A DNA stretch of 64,000 bases, from positions 34,638-98,637 of the forward strand of contig NZ_QWZQ01000003.1 in assembly GCF_003885105.1 (NCBI RefSeq). Reading direction: 5' to 3'. Each line of letters starts with the position of its first letter. Position 1 is the first letter of the stretch. Below are positions 19,548-28,002 of this stretch, one piece after another. Both the position numbers and the translations under genes were made by a program. The notes below the pieces were generated by a model, which was not told the origin of the DNA, did not search any database, and saw nothing but the letters and a program-made list of their open reading frames with translations. This DNA comes from Lactiplantibacillus garii. GTDB taxonomy: Bacteria > Bacillota > Bacilli > Lactobacillales > Lactobacillaceae.

Positions 19548-20213
19548 GTGACAAAACTACTATTTATTCGCCATGGTAAAACTGAGTGGAACTTGGAAGG
19601 CCGCTACCAGGGGTCACAAGGCGACTCACCGTTGTTACCAGCGAGTTACCAAGAAATTCATGAATTGGCGGCCGCATTACAGGACATTCACTTTAGTCAC
19701 ATTTATGTCAGTCCATTAAAACGGGCCCGCAGTACCGCGATGACCCTTAAACACGATTTGACGCAGCCCGACTTACCCGTAACGGTGTTAAGCCGCCTAC
19801 GAGAATTTAACCTCGGTAAAATGGAGGGGATGGCGTTTACCGACGTGCAGGCGAAGTACCCGGCAGAGTTTGAAGCGTTTCGTAATCATCCCGACCAGTA
19901 CGATCCGACCGCGATTCAGGGTGAAAGTTTCCAGCAATTGCTAAAGCGGATGCAACCAGCCGTTCAGCAAATTGTGGCGGCCAATCCGAAACGCAGTGAC
20001 AACGTCCTAATCGTGAGTCACGGCGCCGCGTTAAACGCCCTGGTCAACACCCTTTTAGGGGCGTCGTTAGCGACGTTGCGTCAACGGGGTGGGTTATCCA
20101 ATACGTCAACGACTATTTTAGAAACTCGTGACCGGGGCAAGCACTATAAACTGCTGGACTGGAACGACACGTCCTACTTGTCCCGCAAACCCGATCCAAC
20201 GGACACGATTTAG
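19548..20213 (+). CDS. Histidine phosphatase (phosphoglycerate mutase-like) family protein
   Basis: This protein of about 221 residues opens with the phosphohistidine motif TKLLFIRHGKTEWN (catalytic His about residue 9). It has SPLKRARSTA, the acid/base region REFNLGKMEG, and the second catalytic His in IVSHGAALNAL. An in-frame GTG lies at 19512, but GAGGAAG at 19533-19539 is correctly spaced from GTG 19548, where the conserved protein begins. Members include cofactor-dependent mutases and broad phosphatases; the substrate cannot be read from sequence. It heads an operon with a TPR protein and recD2. Confidence 0.88.
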   Translation: MTKLLFIRHGKTEWNLEGRYQGSQGDSPLLPASYQEIHELAAALQDIHFSHIYVSPLKRARSTAMTLKHDLTQPDLPVTVLSRLREFNLGKMEGMAFTDVQAKYPAEFEAFRNHPDQYDPTAIQGESFQQLLKRMQPAVQQIVAANPKRSDNVLIVSHGAALNALVNTLLGASLATLRQRGGLSNTSTTILETRDRGKHYKLLDWNDTSYLSRKPDPTDTI

Positions 20214-20229
20214 AGGAGGGAACGCATTC

Positions 20230-20925
20230 ATGACAAATAAGGCTGAAGCATCGCGACCAAGTGAGGCGAAACAACGGGCACTGGTTCATCAGCTGGTCCA
20301 AACAATCGATGCCCATCCGGACGATTATCACGCTTATTATGATTTGACCGTTCTTTTGACGGCGGGTCAGGATTTTGAACAGGCGGAGGCCCTTGCCATG
20401 AAGGCCCTCGGAAAGTTTGAAACTGATCGCCAAGCGGCCGACTTATTCCGTTATGCACTCGGCAACGTTTATTATCAGGCCCAGGAATACGATAAGGCCT
20501 TACCGTATTATCAAAAAATTCAGGACACTAAGTTAAAAAATGACGCTTACGTCATGATGGGTCAATCCTTGATGGCTAAACGGGATTACCAACACGCATT
20601 GGTGTGGGCACTTACCGCACAAGAGGCGCAACCAACCGCATTAGATACCAATTTGTTAGTAGCAGATATTTTACTTGCATTAGGCAATAACCAGCAGGCG
20701 TACACTTATTACCAGTTAGCACGGCAAGTAGATCCTCGTTCGGGCAAGGCGGCCTTTAACGCGGGTTTAACGGCGATGGTGCTTGGGAAACCGTACGCGG
20801 CCCTGTTTGAAAGTGCCGAAAAACTTGACCCGGAGTACTTTCAAAAACATCAACAACAGTTAACGGATATTGAAAAAACGTTGGCCGCACAAAAATCAGG
20901 TGACGACCAGGCAACTAAATCGTAA
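20230..20925 (+). CDS. Tetratricopeptide-repeat protein
   Basis: This 231-residue helical protein has about five TPR-like units (for example DDYHAYYDLTVLLTAGQDFEQAEALAMKAL and DAYVMMGQSLMAKRDYQHALVWALTA, each quoted in part: AYYDLTVLLTAGQDFEQAEA; MMGQSLMAKRDYQHALVWAL). Such scaffolds bind peptides. The frame is open upstream to 20128 inside the previous gene, but GAGGAGGG at 20213-20220 points to ATG 20230. It lies between the phosphatase and recD2, a conserved Firmicutes neighbourhood. Partner unknown. Confidence 0.85.
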   Translation: MTNKAEASRPSEAKQRALVHQLVQTIDAHPDDYHAYYDLTVLLTAGQDFEQAEALAMKALGKFETDRQAADLFRYALGNVYYQAQEYDKALPYYQKIQDTKLKNDAYVMMGQSLMAKRDYQHALVWALTAQEAQPTALDTNLLVADILLALGNNQQAYTYYQLARQVDPRSGKAAFNAGLTAMVLGKPYAALFESAEKLDPEYFQKHQQQLTDIEKTLAAQKSGDDQATKS

Positions 20926-20937
20926 GGAGGGTTTTTA

Positions 20938-23451
20938 GTGGCGGGAGATCAAGTCAATTTATTTCCAAATAATCCGGACGCTGCAACGGTCACACACTTT
21001 GTTGTTGGCAAGGTCGCGGCCGTTTTTTTCAGCAGTGCCGATAGTTTTTACAAAGTTTTATTAGTTAAAGTTAGTGAACAAAATATTGATTGGCACGAAG
21101 ACGAGATCGTCGTTACCGGAAACTTTGCCGATATCCAGGAAGAAACGACTTACCGCTTTACCGGTCGAACGGTCAAGCACCCCAAGTACGGGGTGCAATT
21201 TCAGGCGGATAATTACCAGAATCAAACCCCGACGTCTCGTAGCGGCTTAATTGCTTACTTATCCGGGAGTGATTTTGAAGGTTTGGGACGGCGGACGGCC
21301 GAACGAATCGTGGATACCCTGGGTGAAGACGCGATTGACAAAATTTTGGCGGACCCGGGAGTCTTGAAACCAATTGGGATGCGGGCGAGTGTTGAGCGGA
21401 CCCTCCTAGACACACTGAGAGTCAATAACGGTCTGGAACAGACTATCATTGGTTTAAACGCGTACGGATTTGGGAGTCGCCTAGCTGCAGCCATTTACGG
21501 TAAGTATCAGGGCGATACCTTAAACGTTATTCAAGAAAATCCGTACCGACTCGTGGAGGATATTAAGGGAGTCGGGTTTAAAAAAGCGGACCAGATTGCC
21601 GCACAGTTAAAAATTGATCCCCAGGCCGATAGCCGTTTAAAAGCGGCTTTGTTAACGGAAATCAACGAGGTTTGTGCGCAGAACGGGGACACTTATACAA
21701 CTGCCAAGCCGTTGCTTAACGCGACGATGCAGTTACTAGAGTCGGCCCGTCACGTCCCAATCGACCCGCAAAAGCTGGCGGATCAGTTGGTCGCGCTGGC
21801 CCAGGAAAATAAAATCGTGGGTGACGAAAACCGAATCTATTTGAGCGATTTATACGAATCCGAGTGGAAAATTGCGGAACACTTGAAACGATTAGTGGCA
21901 GCGGATAATGACGGTAATCTGACGGATCAGGCGGTTGAACGGGCCATTAAGCACGTGGCGAAAGCGAGCAACTTAACCTACGACGACTCCCAGACCCAGG
22001 CGTTAAAGTCGGCGATTACCGCGCACGTCTTCTTACTAACTGGTGGTCCCGGGACCGGGAAAACGACCATTATTCGGGGGTTAGTTGCCCTGTTTGCCGA
22101 ATTACACGACGTTTCGTTGGACGTTAATCAGTACAAGGATAAGTCGTTTCCAATTCTGTTGGCCGCACCGACCGGCCGGGCTGCCAAGCGGATGGCGGAA
22201 ACGACCGGGTTACCGGCCAGCACGATTCACCGGCTATTAGGTTTGACGGGGCGTGAAGACGGTCCCGAGGAACCCACCAAAGACCTGGACGGGGGCTTAC
22301 TGATCATTGACGAAATGTCGATGGTTGATACGAGCCTGTTTCAAACCTTATTACAGGCCGTTCCGAGTCATATGCAAGTTATCCTGGTGGGCGATAAAGA
22401 TCAGCTGCCTTCGGTGGGGGCCGGTCAGGTTTTTCATGACTTGTTGCAAAGCCCCGATTTACCACAAATTGAATTAACGACCATTTATCGCCAGGACGAC
22501 GATTCTAGTATTATTCCACTGGCCCACGCCATTAAAAACGGGCAGTTGCCCGCTGATTTTACGGTGAATCAAAAGGACCGTTCGTTTATTAGTTGTAACG
22601 CGTTTCAGGTTAATCACATCGTGGAACAAGTGGTGGCTCGCGCGCAGGCGAAGGGGTTCACGGCGGAACAAGTTCAGGTCTTGGCACCGATGTACCGGGG
22701 GGCGGCGGGTATTGATCAACTGAATACTACCGTTCAAAAAATCTTTAACCCGCTAAAATCCGCCCGCCAAAAACATTTGGAATATAACGGGCAGGATTTC
22801 CGAGTCGGTGACAAGGTGCTGCACCTCGTCAATTCACCCGAAGACAACGTTTTTAACGGGGACATTGGAAAAATTGTTGGTATTGATCTCGCCAACGACC
22901 CGCACAATAAATCGAAAAAAGATCAGATCACCATTGCGTTTGACCAAAACGAGGTGACTTACCAACGGGCCGACTGGAACCGACTGACCTTGGCCTACAG
23001 TATGTCGATCCATAAATCCCAAGGTAGTCAGTTCAAGATGGTTATTTTACCGTTAGTCCCTCAGTTTTCCCGGATGTTACAGCGGAATCTTTTGTATACG
23101 GCGGTGACCCGTGCCGAGCAGATGTTGATTTTACTCGGCGATCAGCAAGCGTTTGAACGGAGTGTGACGAACGAATCCGTTAACCGCCAGACGACCCTCA
23201 CCAAACGGCTGCAGCAGGTCTTTAACGGCCAGCACACGGCGGCACCCACAACGGCGTCAACAACGGAAACTTCTACGAGTACGCCGGCTGAAAAAACGTC
23301 CCGGACAACTACGCCGAGTGCTGACACTCCGGTTGAATCAGCCATCACGGAGCCGCACCAGTTGACCCCGGCGTTAGTCGCAGCCGGTCAAATTGATCCG
23401 ATGATTGGGATGAACGGCATTACGCCGGCCGATTTCATGCCGCAAGCCTAG
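20938..23451 (+). CDS. recD2: RecD2-type 5'-3' DNA helicase
   Basis: This 837-residue SF1B helicase of the RecD2 (YrrC) family acts in DNA repair and fork maintenance without RecBC. There is an N-terminal OB-like domain and helix-hairpin-helix region (GLGRRTAERIVDTLG about 115-130; GVGFKKADQIA about 218). Walker A is GGPGTGKTT (about 367-375), Walker B IIDEMSMVD, motif III VGDKDQLPSVG, and motif VI YTAVTRAEQMLIL near 725. After the core there is an unusual tail of about 75 residues rich in Thr, Ser, Ala and Pro that ends in a more conserved-looking QIDPMIGMNGITPADF. GTG start with AAGGAGGG upstream. Confidence 0.95.
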   Translation: MAGDQVNLFPNNPDAATVTHFVVGKVAAVFFSSADSFYKVLLVKVSEQNIDWHEDEIVVTGNFADIQEETTYRFTGRTVKHPKYGVQFQADNYQNQTPTSRSGLIAYLSGSDFEGLGRRTAERIVDTLGEDAIDKILADPGVLKPIGMRASVERTLLDTLRVNNGLEQTIIGLNAYGFGSRLAAAIYGKYQGDTLNVIQENPYRLVEDIKGVGFKKADQIAAQLKIDPQADSRLKAALLTEINEVCAQNGDTYTTAKPLLNATMQLLESARHVPIDPQKLADQLVALAQENKIVGDENRIYLSDLYESEWKIAEHLKRLVAADNDGNLTDQAVERAIKHVAKASNLTYDDSQTQALKSAITAHVFLLTGGPGTGKTTIIRGLVALFAELHDVSLDVNQYKDKSFPILLAAPTGRAAKRMAETTGLPASTIHRLLGLTGREDGPEEPTKDLDGGLLIIDEMSMVDTSLFQTLLQAVPSHMQVILVGDKDQLPSVGAGQVFHDLLQSPDLPQIELTTIYRQDDDSSIIPLAHAIKNGQLPADFTVNQKDRSFISCNAFQVNHIVEQVVARAQAKGFTAEQVQVLAPMYRGAAGIDQLNTTVQKIFNPLKSARQKHLEYNGQDFRVGDKVLHLVNSPEDNVFNGDIGKIVGIDLANDPHNKSKKDQITIAFDQNEVTYQRADWNRLTLAYSMSIHKSQGSQFKMVILPLVPQFSRMLQRNLLYTAVTRAEQMLILLGDQQAFERSVTNESVNRQTTLTKRLQQVFNGQHTAAPTTASTTETSTSTPAEKTSRTTTPSADTPVESAITEPHQLTPALVAAGQIDPMIGMNGITPADFMPQA

Positions 23452-23540
23452 GGCACATAATACTTGTAATCACCAATTATTAATCGTGAACTTAATTATC
23501 ATAAAAAAACGGTGGCGAACAGCTATTTAAACGGAGATAC

Positions 23541-23549
23541 TGTTATAAT
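23541..23549 (+). promoter_or_regulatory. Extended -10 promoter of prs
   Basis: TGTTATAAT gives an extended -10 (TGnTATAAT) at 23541-23549. No good -35 is seen 17 bases upstream. It lies 39 bases before the prs start. Confidence 0.65.
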
Positions 23550-23587
23550 CAAGTTATATGACATGAAAATATTTTATGGAGGTCGTT

Positions 23588-24553
23588 ATGTCAACAGATG
23601 AATCGTATGCCAAGCTGAAATTGTTTGCGTTAAATTCTAACCTGCCGTTAGCAAAGAAGATTTCTGAGCGGGTCGGTATTCCGCTGGGAAAGAGTTCCGT
23701 TAAGCGTTTTAGTGACGGGGAAATTCAAATTAATATTGAAGAGAGTATTCGTGGTGCCGAAGTTTTTGTCATTCAATCCATTTCGGAGCCGGTTAACGAT
23801 ACGATCCTAGAATTATTGATCATGATCGATGCTTTGCGCCGGGCCAGTGCGAGTGAAATTAACGTGGTCATTCCGTACTATGGTTATTCACGGCAAGATC
23901 GCAAGGCCCGTTCACGGGAACCCATCACTGCAAAGTTGATTGCCACGTTACTAGAAAAGGACCGGGCGACCCGGATTCTAACGATTGACTTGCACGCTGC
24001 TCAGATTCAAGGGTTCTTCGATATTCCCGTGGATCACTTGATGGCGGCGCCAATCTTGGCCAGTTACTTCAAGGACCGGGGAATCACTGAAAACTTGGTG
24101 GTGGTTTCACCGGACCACGCGGGTGTTTCGCGGGCACGTAAAATGGCGGAGTTGCTCGGGGCCCCCATTGCAATCATTGATAACCGGCATCCGGATGACG
24201 ACGACGTGGTTCCCGACAGTATTATTGGGGACGTTGCGGGGCGGGTTGCCATTGTGATCGATGATATGATCGATACGGGGACGCGTTTCGACGTGTCGGC
24301 CAAGACTTTGCAAAAAGCCGGGGCGGCTAAGATCTACGGTTGTGCAACCCACGCCATCTTTTCACAAGACGCAACCACTAAGTTGGAAGCTTCACCACTG
24401 GAAAAAGTGATTGTAACGGACACTATTCAGATTCCAGCAAACAAGCAATTTGATAAATTGGTTCAGTTATCCGTCGGTCCTTTGTTGGGTGATGCAATTA
24501 AATTGGTGCACGCGCAACAGCCGGTGGACGGTTTGTTTGATCCCAAAATTTAA
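23588..24553 (+). CDS. prs: Ribose-phosphate pyrophosphokinase (PRPP synthetase)
   Basis: This 321-residue class I PRPP synthetase makes phosphoribosyl pyrophosphate for nucleotide, His and Trp synthesis. Signatures are [16 protein letters not shown] (about 42-57), [17 protein letters not shown] (the flexible active-site loop), the metal-binding [18 protein letters not shown], and the PRPP loop [13 protein letters not shown] (about 220-232). An upstream in-frame ATG at 23576 lies within the GGAGG ribosome site, so ATG 23588 is the start. It is monocistronic, with its own promoter and terminator. Confidence 0.97.
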   Translation: MSTDESYAKLKLFALNSNLPLAKKISERVGIPLGKSSVKRFSDGEIQINIEESIRGAEVFVIQSISEPVNDTILELLIMIDALRRASASEINVVIPYYGYSRQDRKARSREPITAKLIATLLEKDRATRILTIDLHAAQIQGFFDIPVDHLMAAPILASYFKDRGITENLVVVSPDHAGVSRARKMAELLGAPIAIIDNRHPDDDDVVPDSIIGDVAGRVAIVIDDMIDTGTRFDVSAKTLQKAGAAKIYGCATHAIFSQDATTKLEASPLEKVIVTDTIQIPANKQFDKLVQLSVGPLLGDAIKLVHAQQPVDGLFDPKI

Positions 24554-24568
24554 GAAAAGCTAAACGGG

Positions 24569-24599
24569 TACCCGGTCGTAAAACACTGGGTATTTTTTT
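24569..24599 (+). terminator. Terminator after prs
   Basis: TACCCGG (24569-24575) pairs with CTGGGTA (24586-24592, one G-U), then seven Ts. Confidence 0.8.
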
Positions 24600-24803
24600 A
24601 TTTATATTCCGGCGTTATTAGGTGAAACGTATGGAATCGGACGGACAACGCTTTCATACTGCTAATTAAACTTGGCTTATCGCACCGTTAGTTATTCGTT
24701 CATGCTAATAAACGTTGATGTGCCGGGAATTTGTATTGACCGGCAAATATTAATTAATTTTCGTAATAAACGCACCGTTTCACAAAAAAATAAGTAATTC
24801 TAG
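24600..24803 (+). other. Intergenic stretch between prs and the NlpC/P60 gene
   Basis: About 200 bases without a credible ORF. It is AT-rich, with scattered short repeats (CGTTATTAG, GCTAATAAACG) but no strong hairpin. It may hold regulatory sites for the wall hydrolase; I cannot name one. Confidence 0.4.
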
Positions 24804-24831
24804 TTTGTATTTTCCTAAATTGTGCTACAAT
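24804..24831 (+). promoter_or_regulatory. Predicted promoter of the LysM-NlpC/P60 gene
   Basis: TTTGTA (24804-24809), 16 bases, TACAAT (24826-24831), with TG one base upstream of the -10. It leaves a leader of about 80 bases containing a TTAAG/CTTAA inverted repeat. Confidence 0.55.
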
Positions 24832-24919
24832 AAAATTATGATTTGTAAAAGACGTTAAGCTTTTCTTAAGATAATAACTTGATTGCCTCGATTTGAATTT
24901 CCTAAAAGGAGTGAATTTA

Positions 24920-26326
24920 ATGTCACAAGCACACACAACGGGCAAGGTCCTAGCCGGTACGGTTGGTGCCGTTGGTTTATTGCTTGCTACAGGACAAGCT
25001 GCCAATGCGGCTTCAGTCACGGTTAAAGCTAATGATACCGTCTGGAGCCTCGCTCAAGAACACGGTGTTTCCGTCCAAAGTATTGAAAAATTAAACAAGA
25101 TTCAAGCACTTGATGATAGTACCGATTTGATTTTCGTTGGACAAAAAATTCAGGTTAACGGTTCACAAAAGGCCGCTAAAAAAACAACGACGAAAAAGGC
25201 TAAATCGGTATCCGCAAAGGGTACATATGCCGTCAAAGCCGGTGATACGCTCTGGGCGCTTGCAGATCAGTACCACACTTCCGTTCACGCATTACAAACG
25301 TTAAACGGTCTATCTGGTGACGTAATCGTCGTTGGTCAGTCCCTTCAAATTCCGGGCGCTACGACGAAGCAGGCGACCCCAACATCGGCGACTGCCCAGA
25401 CCGCTACTAAGGCTGCTAGTACTAGTAGTGCTGAAAGCACCAGTGCCGCTTCGGTAAGCAGTATGCGGGTTGCTAGCCAGGCCTCAACGACGCACGCAGC
25501 AACGACGACTAGCAGTAGTACGGAAAGTTCCGCAACCAGTGCCACGTCCAGCAGCACTAGTTCCGTAGCTAGTGCTAGTTCAACCAGTCAAGCAACTAGT
25601 TCGGTTAGCGCGACGACGTCGTCCACGACCAGTGCTAGTTCGACGGCACCGGTTAAAGCGACGGCTTACAAGGCCACGGTCACGAGTAGCAGTTCAACGA
25701 AGCCTGCGAGCCAAGCAAGTTCACAGGCGGCGTCCACGGCCAGCTCGCAGGCAGTGTCATCCGCTACTCAGAGTAGTTCAACGGCGACGTCCACGGCCAG
25801 CCAGAGTTCCAGTTCGGCTGCAGCTTCATCAACGACTAGCCAAGCGAGCCAAAGTTCCAGCTCAACCGCAACTTCATCAGCAACTAGTCAAGCTAGTCAA
25901 AGCACGAGCACCGCTGCTGCTACTAGTAGCAGCAGTACGGCCACGACGAGCAACGCTGACTTAGCTACCGGTTCCGTAACCGGATTAGCATTGAAGTTGG
26001 CCAGCGCTAACATTCCGTACGTTTGGGGTGGCGCGAGCCTTTCTGGGATGGATTGTTCCGGGTTAGTTTCGTACGTTTACCAGCACGCTGCGGGAATCTC
26101 ATTACCACACAGCACGATTGCTCAGGAAGGTTACGTCACGACCCACTCAGTTGCCGACGCACAGCCGGGAGACATCTTGTTCTGGGGTTCACGGGGTGCA
26201 ACTTACCATGACGCGATTTACTTAGGCAATAACCAGTTCGTAGCCGCACCAACCACTGGTCAAAATGTGAAGGTTCAGACAATTAGTTCTTACTTCATGC
26301 CTAGTTTTGCCGGTACGGTTAAATAA
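24920..26326 (+). CDS. Secreted LysM-NlpC/P60 peptidoglycan hydrolase
   Basis: This 468-residue secreted wall hydrolase has a signal peptide (hydrophobic LAGTVGAVGLLLATGQAANA, cleavage probably after ANA). Two LysM domains follow (VKANDTVWSLAQEHGVS about 35-80 and VKAGDTLWALADQYHTS about 103-150) that bind peptidoglycan. A Ser/Thr/Ala linker spans about residues 155-350. The C-terminal NlpC/P60 domain has catalytic Cys in GMDCSGLVSYVYQ, then a His in YHDAIYLG. Such enzymes cut between D-Glu and the diamino acid and are needed for daughter-cell separation. AAAAGGAG sets ATG 24920; an upstream in-frame ATG at 24893 has no site. Confidence 0.93.
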   Translation: MSQAHTTGKVLAGTVGAVGLLLATGQAANAASVTVKANDTVWSLAQEHGVSVQSIEKLNKIQALDDSTDLIFVGQKIQVNGSQKAAKKTTTKKAKSVSAKGTYAVKAGDTLWALADQYHTSVHALQTLNGLSGDVIVVGQSLQIPGATTKQATPTSATAQTATKAASTSSAESTSAASVSSMRVASQASTTHAATTTSSSTESSATSATSSSTSSVASASSTSQATSSVSATTSSTTSASSTAPVKATAYKATVTSSSSTKPASQASSQAASTASSQAVSSATQSSSTATSTASQSSSSAAASSTTSQASQSSSSTATSSATSQASQSTSTAAATSSSSTATTSNADLATGSVTGLALKLASANIPYVWGGASLSGMDCSGLVSYVYQHAAGISLPHSTIAQEGYVTTHSVADAQPGDILFWGSRGATYHDAIYLGNNQFVAAPTTGQNVKVQTISSYFMPSFAGTVK

Positions 26327-26342
26327 GATTAATTATTCAACG

Positions 26343-26380
26343 GCCAGTTGTCCGTCTTTGCGGACGGTCTGGCTGTTTTT
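26343..26380 (+). terminator. Terminator after the NlpC/P60 gene
   Basis: GCCAG/CTGGC and CCGTC/GACGG pair around a TTTGCG loop, followed by a T run. Confidence 0.75.
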
Positions 26381-26493
26381 ATGTTTAAAAAAAGTTACTT
26401 TTTAGGATTTAAAGTTTGTTAGGATTGTGGTATATTAAGTTTGCTGTTTTTCTAACGGAAAAACTAGGACTATTGTTTTAAGGGAGTGTTAAA

Positions 26494-26697
26494 GTGAGTA
26501 ACAGATTTGAGATCCTGGAAGAATACCAAGAAGCTAATACGGAGTTGGACCGTTTAAAGGGGTTGGCAGCGCGTCAACAGGATCGCTCACGGGTCGTGAC
26601 CATTTACCCGCATTTAAAGGAGCGGGTCAGTCACTTATCCCAAAAATGTGAACAGCTTGATATGCTTCTGGAAGCAATTAACGCTTCAGAGGACTAA
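26494..26697 (+). CDS. Small coiled-coil protein, function unknown
   Basis: This 67-residue soluble protein starts with GTG behind an AGGGAGTG ribosome site. It is almost wholly helical and charged, with heptad-like leucines (EEYQEANTELDRLKGLAARQ; LSQKCEQLDMLLEAI), so it is probably a coiled coil. A TATATT box near 26430 may be its promoter. I do not recognise the family. It is a single-gene unit between two terminators. Confidence 0.7.
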   Translation: MSNRFEILEEYQEANTELDRLKGLAARQQDRSRVVTIYPHLKERVSHLSQKCEQLDMLLEAINASED

Positions 26698-26752
26698 TAC
26701 AAAGCAAATTAACTTTAGGCCCACGTTGTTTAAGCACCGTGGTCAGAAAGGT

Positions 26753-26797
26753 AAAGCGCGTAAATGACTCAATTTGTTTTGAGTTATTTACGCGCTT
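26753..26797. terminator. Strong bidirectional terminator between convergent genes
   Basis: AAAGCGCGTAAATGACTCAA pairs with TTGAGTTATTTACGCGCTTT with a single G-U pair, a 20-bp stem flanked by As and Ts. It lies between the plus-strand small gene and the minus-strand lipid kinase. Its CGCGTAAAT arm is shared with 4647-4685. The 160 bases to 26959 hold nothing else I can support. Confidence 0.88.
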
Positions 26798-26959
26798 TAT
26801 TGTTTTTGTTCTTTTTTACGTTGACGGGTTGAGTACCGTCCTCGCGTTACGCTGCGAGCGCAATTACCAGTTTAATATTACGGTAACTGACGACTAGGCT
26901 TTGGGAGTTAACTCCTAACCGGTTATCCCGAGGGTCACACGCCCAGAGACTCGTAAGTA

Positions 26960-27919
26960 TTAGTGGTGATCATGGATGCTTGTGTCAATCCAAAACGGGT
27001 AGGGCTTAGTCGTCAGATACAGGTCGTAGTTGCGGTTCCCGATGATCTGGCCGTCCATTTGCCCAATTTCGACCGATTTAACTAATAGGTGCAGGTTTTT
27101 ACTGCGGTAGTGGTGGACAAACCGTGAGTTGAGGTGACGTCCGCCCATCAGAAGTAGGGCAAACAGCCACAGTACGGTCCACCAGTGTGGTTCTTGGACG
27201 ACAATCAGTTCTAATTGGTTGTCGTGCAGGCTCGCACCCGGCAAAATTTTGACACCCCCGCCAAAGTAGGGGTGGTTAGAAGTCGTACATAAAAACGCGT
27301 GCCGGTAATAGTCGCGTTTGCGGCCCACGTGAACGGTCAGGGAAAAGCCTTCCTGTTGGGAATACGCTTTTAACGCGTTACTCAGATAGGCCCACTGTCC
27401 CAAACGGCCCTTCTGTTTGCTGCGGTTCGTATCGTCAACGATCTGGGCATCAAAACCTAAGCCGACGTTGTTGACAAAGTAGCGGTGTTCGTTTTTTAAC
27501 GTTTCGTGGTAGTAACCGACGTTCAGTTCGCGGGCGCGCATATTATTTAAAACTTGGGCGAGGGCGATCTCCGGATCAGTTGCCATCCCGAGTGCCCGGG
27601 CGAAGTCATTTCCCGACCCACCGGGAATGTAACCCAGGGGGATCGGATCGGTGCGGGGAACTTGCATCAAGCCGTTTAAGGCCTCGTTAAGTGTGCCATC
27701 ACCACCGATAACTAAGAGCACCGGTGTGACTTCGGGGCGGTAGCGGGCCGTTTCCGCAAACCTGGCAGCCAGTTTAGTCGTGTGACCGGCGTATTCGGAA
27801 ACGTGGTAGTCAAACTTAATTTGACGTTGTTCAAGCAGCGGCCTGACCGTTTCCCAAACCGTTTTACCACGGCCGGAGCCGGCTAATTCGTTAATGATAA
27901 TGTCGTATTCAGCAATCAA
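26960..27919 (-). CDS. Diacylglycerol kinase family lipid kinase
   Basis: This 319-residue protein of the DAGK catalytic family (YegS/DgkB-like) phosphorylates diacylglycerol or a related lipid with ATP at the membrane face. Motifs are INELAGSGRGK at the N-terminus, VIGGDGTLNEALNGL (about 88-102), and PLGYIPGGSGNDFARALG (about 114-131). The C-terminal half has the beta-sandwich pattern FGGGVKILPGASLHDNQLEL. It starts with TTG at 27919 behind GAGGTG, five bases away. It lies downstream of rnjA on the same strand but after a terminator. Substrate inferred from family. Confidence 0.9.
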   Translation of the reverse strand: MIAEYDIIINELAGSGRGKTVWETVRPLLEQRQIKFDYHVSEYAGHTTKLAARFAETARYRPEVTPVLLVIGGDGTLNEALNGLMQVPRTDPIPLGYIPGGSGNDFARALGMATDPEIALAQVLNNMRARELNVGYYHETLKNEHRYFVNNVGLGFDAQIVDDTNRSKQKGRLGQWAYLSNALKAYSQQEGFSLTVHVGRKRDYYRHAFLCTTSNHPYFGGGVKILPGASLHDNQLELIVVQEPHWWTVLWLFALLLMGGRHLNSRFVHHYRSKNLHLLVKSVEIGQMDGQIIGNRNYDLYLTTKPYPFWIDTSIHDHH

Positions 27920-27937
27920 ATTTACACCTCACAAAGA

Positions 27938-27959
27938 TCGGGGTGGTCGTGACCAACCC
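27938..27959 (-). other. Small hairpin upstream of the lipid-kinase gene
   Basis: GGGGTGGTC and GACCAACCCC pair with one bulge. It lies just before the kinase ribosome site on the minus strand and has no T run. Confidence 0.35.
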
Positions 27960-27969
27960 CTTACACCAC

Positions 27970-27996
27970 AAAAAGCCGGAACGGGATCGTTCCGGC
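27970..27996 (-). terminator. Terminator after rnjA
   Basis: On the minus strand GCCGGAAC, a short loop and GTTCCGGC are followed by TTTTTG. Confidence 0.9.
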
Positions 27997-28002
27997 AAGT
28001 GG

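Noticed and set aside
25572..25964. 130-codon Arg/Pro-rich plus-strand frame inside the NlpC/P60 gene
   Set aside because: Out-of-frame reading of the Ser/Thr/Ala linker; repetitive codons explain the absence of stops.
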